Notes under the pieces: model-generated | What the model saw: the letters and a program-made list of their open reading frames with translations, nothing else | The model's database searches: none | What the model was told of the DNA's origin: nothing | From: Alphaproteobacteria bacterium | Lineage (GTDB): Bacteria; Pseudomonadota; Alphaproteobacteria; M2410 | Direction: 5' to 3' | DNA length: 5,290 bases | NCBI GenBank assembly: GCA_021774955.1 | Contig: JAJFIN010000181.1 | Span: forward strand, 1 to 5,290 | Position numbers and translations under genes: made by a program | Shown: positions 3,967 to 5,290 of the stretch, piece after piece | Position numbering within the stretch: position 1 is the first letter of the stretch | How the letters are laid out: every line of letters starts with the position of its first letter

Positions 3967-5290
3967 ATGGCCTATTCCAATACCTATGGCTCACGCCAAC
4001 GCCACCGAAACAAGGGTAAACAACCTAATCAGCCTGGTTATGCACGCCGTTACCCTGCAGGCTTTACACCGGACACGGAAGAACCGAGCTCTACCACGGA
4101 AGCAGCGGCACGCATTTATGCATCGATTGAAGACGAGACACCGGTGGATCTGAATGGGTTACCTGTCAGTCAATCCCAAGCCCCACAAGAATTACCCGAT
4201 AGGATTACACCAGAAGAGCCGTCGTTGTGGAATTGGGCTCAGAGGCAAGTTAGAGAAACGGGTGTGCGTCTCCAAGAGCTACTCGATTACTACGAGCAAG
4301 CTGACCAACAGGAAAAAAGAGAGCTGCTGTTGAAAGGTGCAATTGTATTGGTTGCTGCAGCAACTCCCGTTGGTATGACCGCTATTGGAGCAAGCATGGT
4401 CGCCGATGATACGTTGGAGTTTTTCGAAGATTTCCTCCTATATTGGGAAAATGCGAGTCCACAAGAGAGAAACGAAAATATTAGAGATTTCGCATTGTTT
4501 GGCGTTTCAATGATACCCGTGGTTGGAGATCTCATTGATGTAGGTTTGACTCTCAACGATCTATCGCAAGAGGAAAAGTTCACAACAGGGTCGGCGATTG
4601 CTGTCGGGCTAACAGCAGCGAGTTTCATCCCATTTGTACCAAACTTCAAAAAACTAAAAGGAGTTTGGCGCATCTTCGAGAAAGGTGCTGAGAAAGGGCG
4701 CAAACTTCGTCAACAAGGCGCTAAAAACAAAATCATCCGTTCGGATGGAACTACATCCTATCCCAGCCGGAGACCTGGTGACGAGCCTCAGTTTGATCCA
4801 GACCTTGCAATGGCTATGATTAAAGTTGCTGGTGAAGGTTTCACCAAATTTATCTCGCGCTTAACTTGGGATTTGATCAAAACGGCGGGAATTCAATTTG
4901 CCTATGAGTTATTGGCGATTTCTGTCGATTTGAAATACGGAAAGTCGGTTACATTAGAAGACGCAATATTACGAATAATTGGTTCAATAGGTGAATCTCC
5001 TGGGACATTAGCGTCGGCATATTCAAATGATCTCAGAATTCAATTTGCTCTCGACGTGGCAAATTCGAATACAAAAGATATTATTGTTGATATCTTCAGA
5101 AGTAACTCACAACAGTCGAAAGATGCAAAAACGGAAACTAACGAAGCTGCGCAACAAATGGGGAAGGTTGCAGTAATAAATGGTGTAATGGCGATATTTA
5201 TCCTCGGCACAAATATTGCCATCGATGAGAGAGGGCGAGAACGTCGGTTGGATGAAAAATCGGTAGATGGCGTGAAACTATTTTTTAAAG
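3967..5290 (+). CDS. Leader-domain protein 3, pretoxin-like, 3' end outside window
   Basis: An open frame of 441 codons with no stop before the window end, so the C-terminus, where an effector domain would lie, is not visible. Residues 1-66 are the leader, with six extra residues before the core compared with the other copies. Residues 67-120 are a charged, probably helical linker. Residues 121-147 are hydrophobic (LKGAIVLVAAATPVGM) and could span a membrane. Residues 176-232 (VSMIPVVGDLIDVGLTLNDL, then TTGSAIAVGLTAASFIPFVP) resemble the IPxVGD...D...IPFVP region found before toxin domains in many polymorphic toxins. Residues 233-275 are basic, and residues 401-419 (VAVINGVMAIFILGTNIAI) form another hydrophobic segment. 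It could be a pore former or a multi-domain effector with translocation segments. The gene follows the protease gene by 59 nt and is likely cotranscribed. Catalytic activity cannot be judged here. Confidence 0.85.
   Translation, partial: MAYSNTYGSRQRHRNKGKQPNQPGYARRYPAGFTPDTEEPSSTTEAAARIYASIEDETPVDLNGLPVSQSQAPQELPDRITPEEPSLWNWAQRQVRETGVRLQELLDYYEQADQQEKRELLLKGAIVLVAAATPVGMTAIGASMVADDTLEFFEDFLLYWENASPQERNENIRDFALFGVSMIPVVGDLIDVGLTLNDLSQEEKFTTGSAIAVGLTAASFIPFVPNFKKLKGVWRIFEKGAEKGRKLRQQGAKNKIIRSDGTTSYPSRRPGDEPQFDPDLAMAMIKVAGEGFTKFISRLTWDLIKTAGIQFAYELLAISVDLKYGKSVTLEDAILRIIGSIGESPGTLASAYSNDLRIQFALDVANSNTKDIIVDIFRSNSQQSKDAKTETNEAAQQMGKVAVINGVMAIFILGTNIAIDERGRERRLDEKSVDGVKLFFK
4048..4164 (+). repeat. 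Leader core repeat, copy 3
   Basis: Aligned without gaps to copies 1 and 2, from RYPAGFTPD to ETPVDLNGLP. The small basic protein gene does not precede this copy, so the leader gene can be repeated without the upstream gene. Confidence 0.92.

Noticed and set aside
4290..4703. A 137-codon minus-strand frame inside leader gene 3.
   Set aside because: It is antisense to a strongly supported gene, and its serine- and proline-rich product is typical of an antisense shadow.
1..5290. Insertion sequence, tRNA, CRISPR array or integrase as the source of the rearrangement.
   Set aside because: No transposase or integrase frame, cloverleaf, or regularly spaced short repeat was seen; the repeats present are coding and too far apart for CRISPR.

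Overview
This window looks like part of a tailed-phage (prophage) structural region in a Gram-negative bacterium. Every credible gene lies on the + strand. The codon use and the mix of GC-rich structural pieces with AT-richer accessory genes would suit an alphaproteobacterial host, but nothing visible fixes the taxon. The phage link rests on a C-terminal fragment of a DUF5309-type (SU10-like) major capsid protein at about 2213-2668. A small basic protein gene follows it, and the last 37 codons of a second copy of that gene sit at the left edge of the window.

Layout: (A) 1-111, 3' end of the small basic protein; 143-871, a protein with a conserved leader and an unknown C-terminal region; 873-1260, debris-like sequence with short open frames; 1261-2019, a multi-pass membrane protein. 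(B) 2112-2190, two hairpins at a junction; 2213-2668, capsid C-terminal fragment with no proper start; 2682-2722, a long hairpin; 2798-3025, intact small basic protein; 3056-3907, a leader protein ending in an NleD/M91-like zinc metallopeptidase domain. (C) 3967-5290 and beyond, a third leader protein with hydrophobic segments and a pretoxin-like region, cut by the window end.

The central observation is that three adjacent genes share a leader of about 60-66 residues and then have unrelated C-terminal parts. Its 39-residue core (RYPxGFTPDxEEPSxTTEAAARI... to ...ETPVDLNGLP) has 33 positions identical in all three copies, although many codons differ silently. Each leader gene has an AAAGGA ribosome-binding site 7-9 nt before its ATG. 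Two of the three start 30-31 nt after the stop of the small capsid-adjacent gene. This is the architecture of a polymorphic effector system: a constant delivery or packaging module joined to exchangeable payloads. Here the constant module is tied to a phage capsid locus.

Working model (inference): the leader is a capsid- or virion-targeting signal and the C-terminal domains are cargo effectors. The partial duplication of capsid 3' end, small gene and leader provides homology for gaining or swapping cargo cassettes, much as orphan tips do in Rhs and CDI loci. The membrane protein at 1261-2019 could be an immunity protein or an unrelated passenger. No immunity gene fits between the protease gene and the third leader gene.
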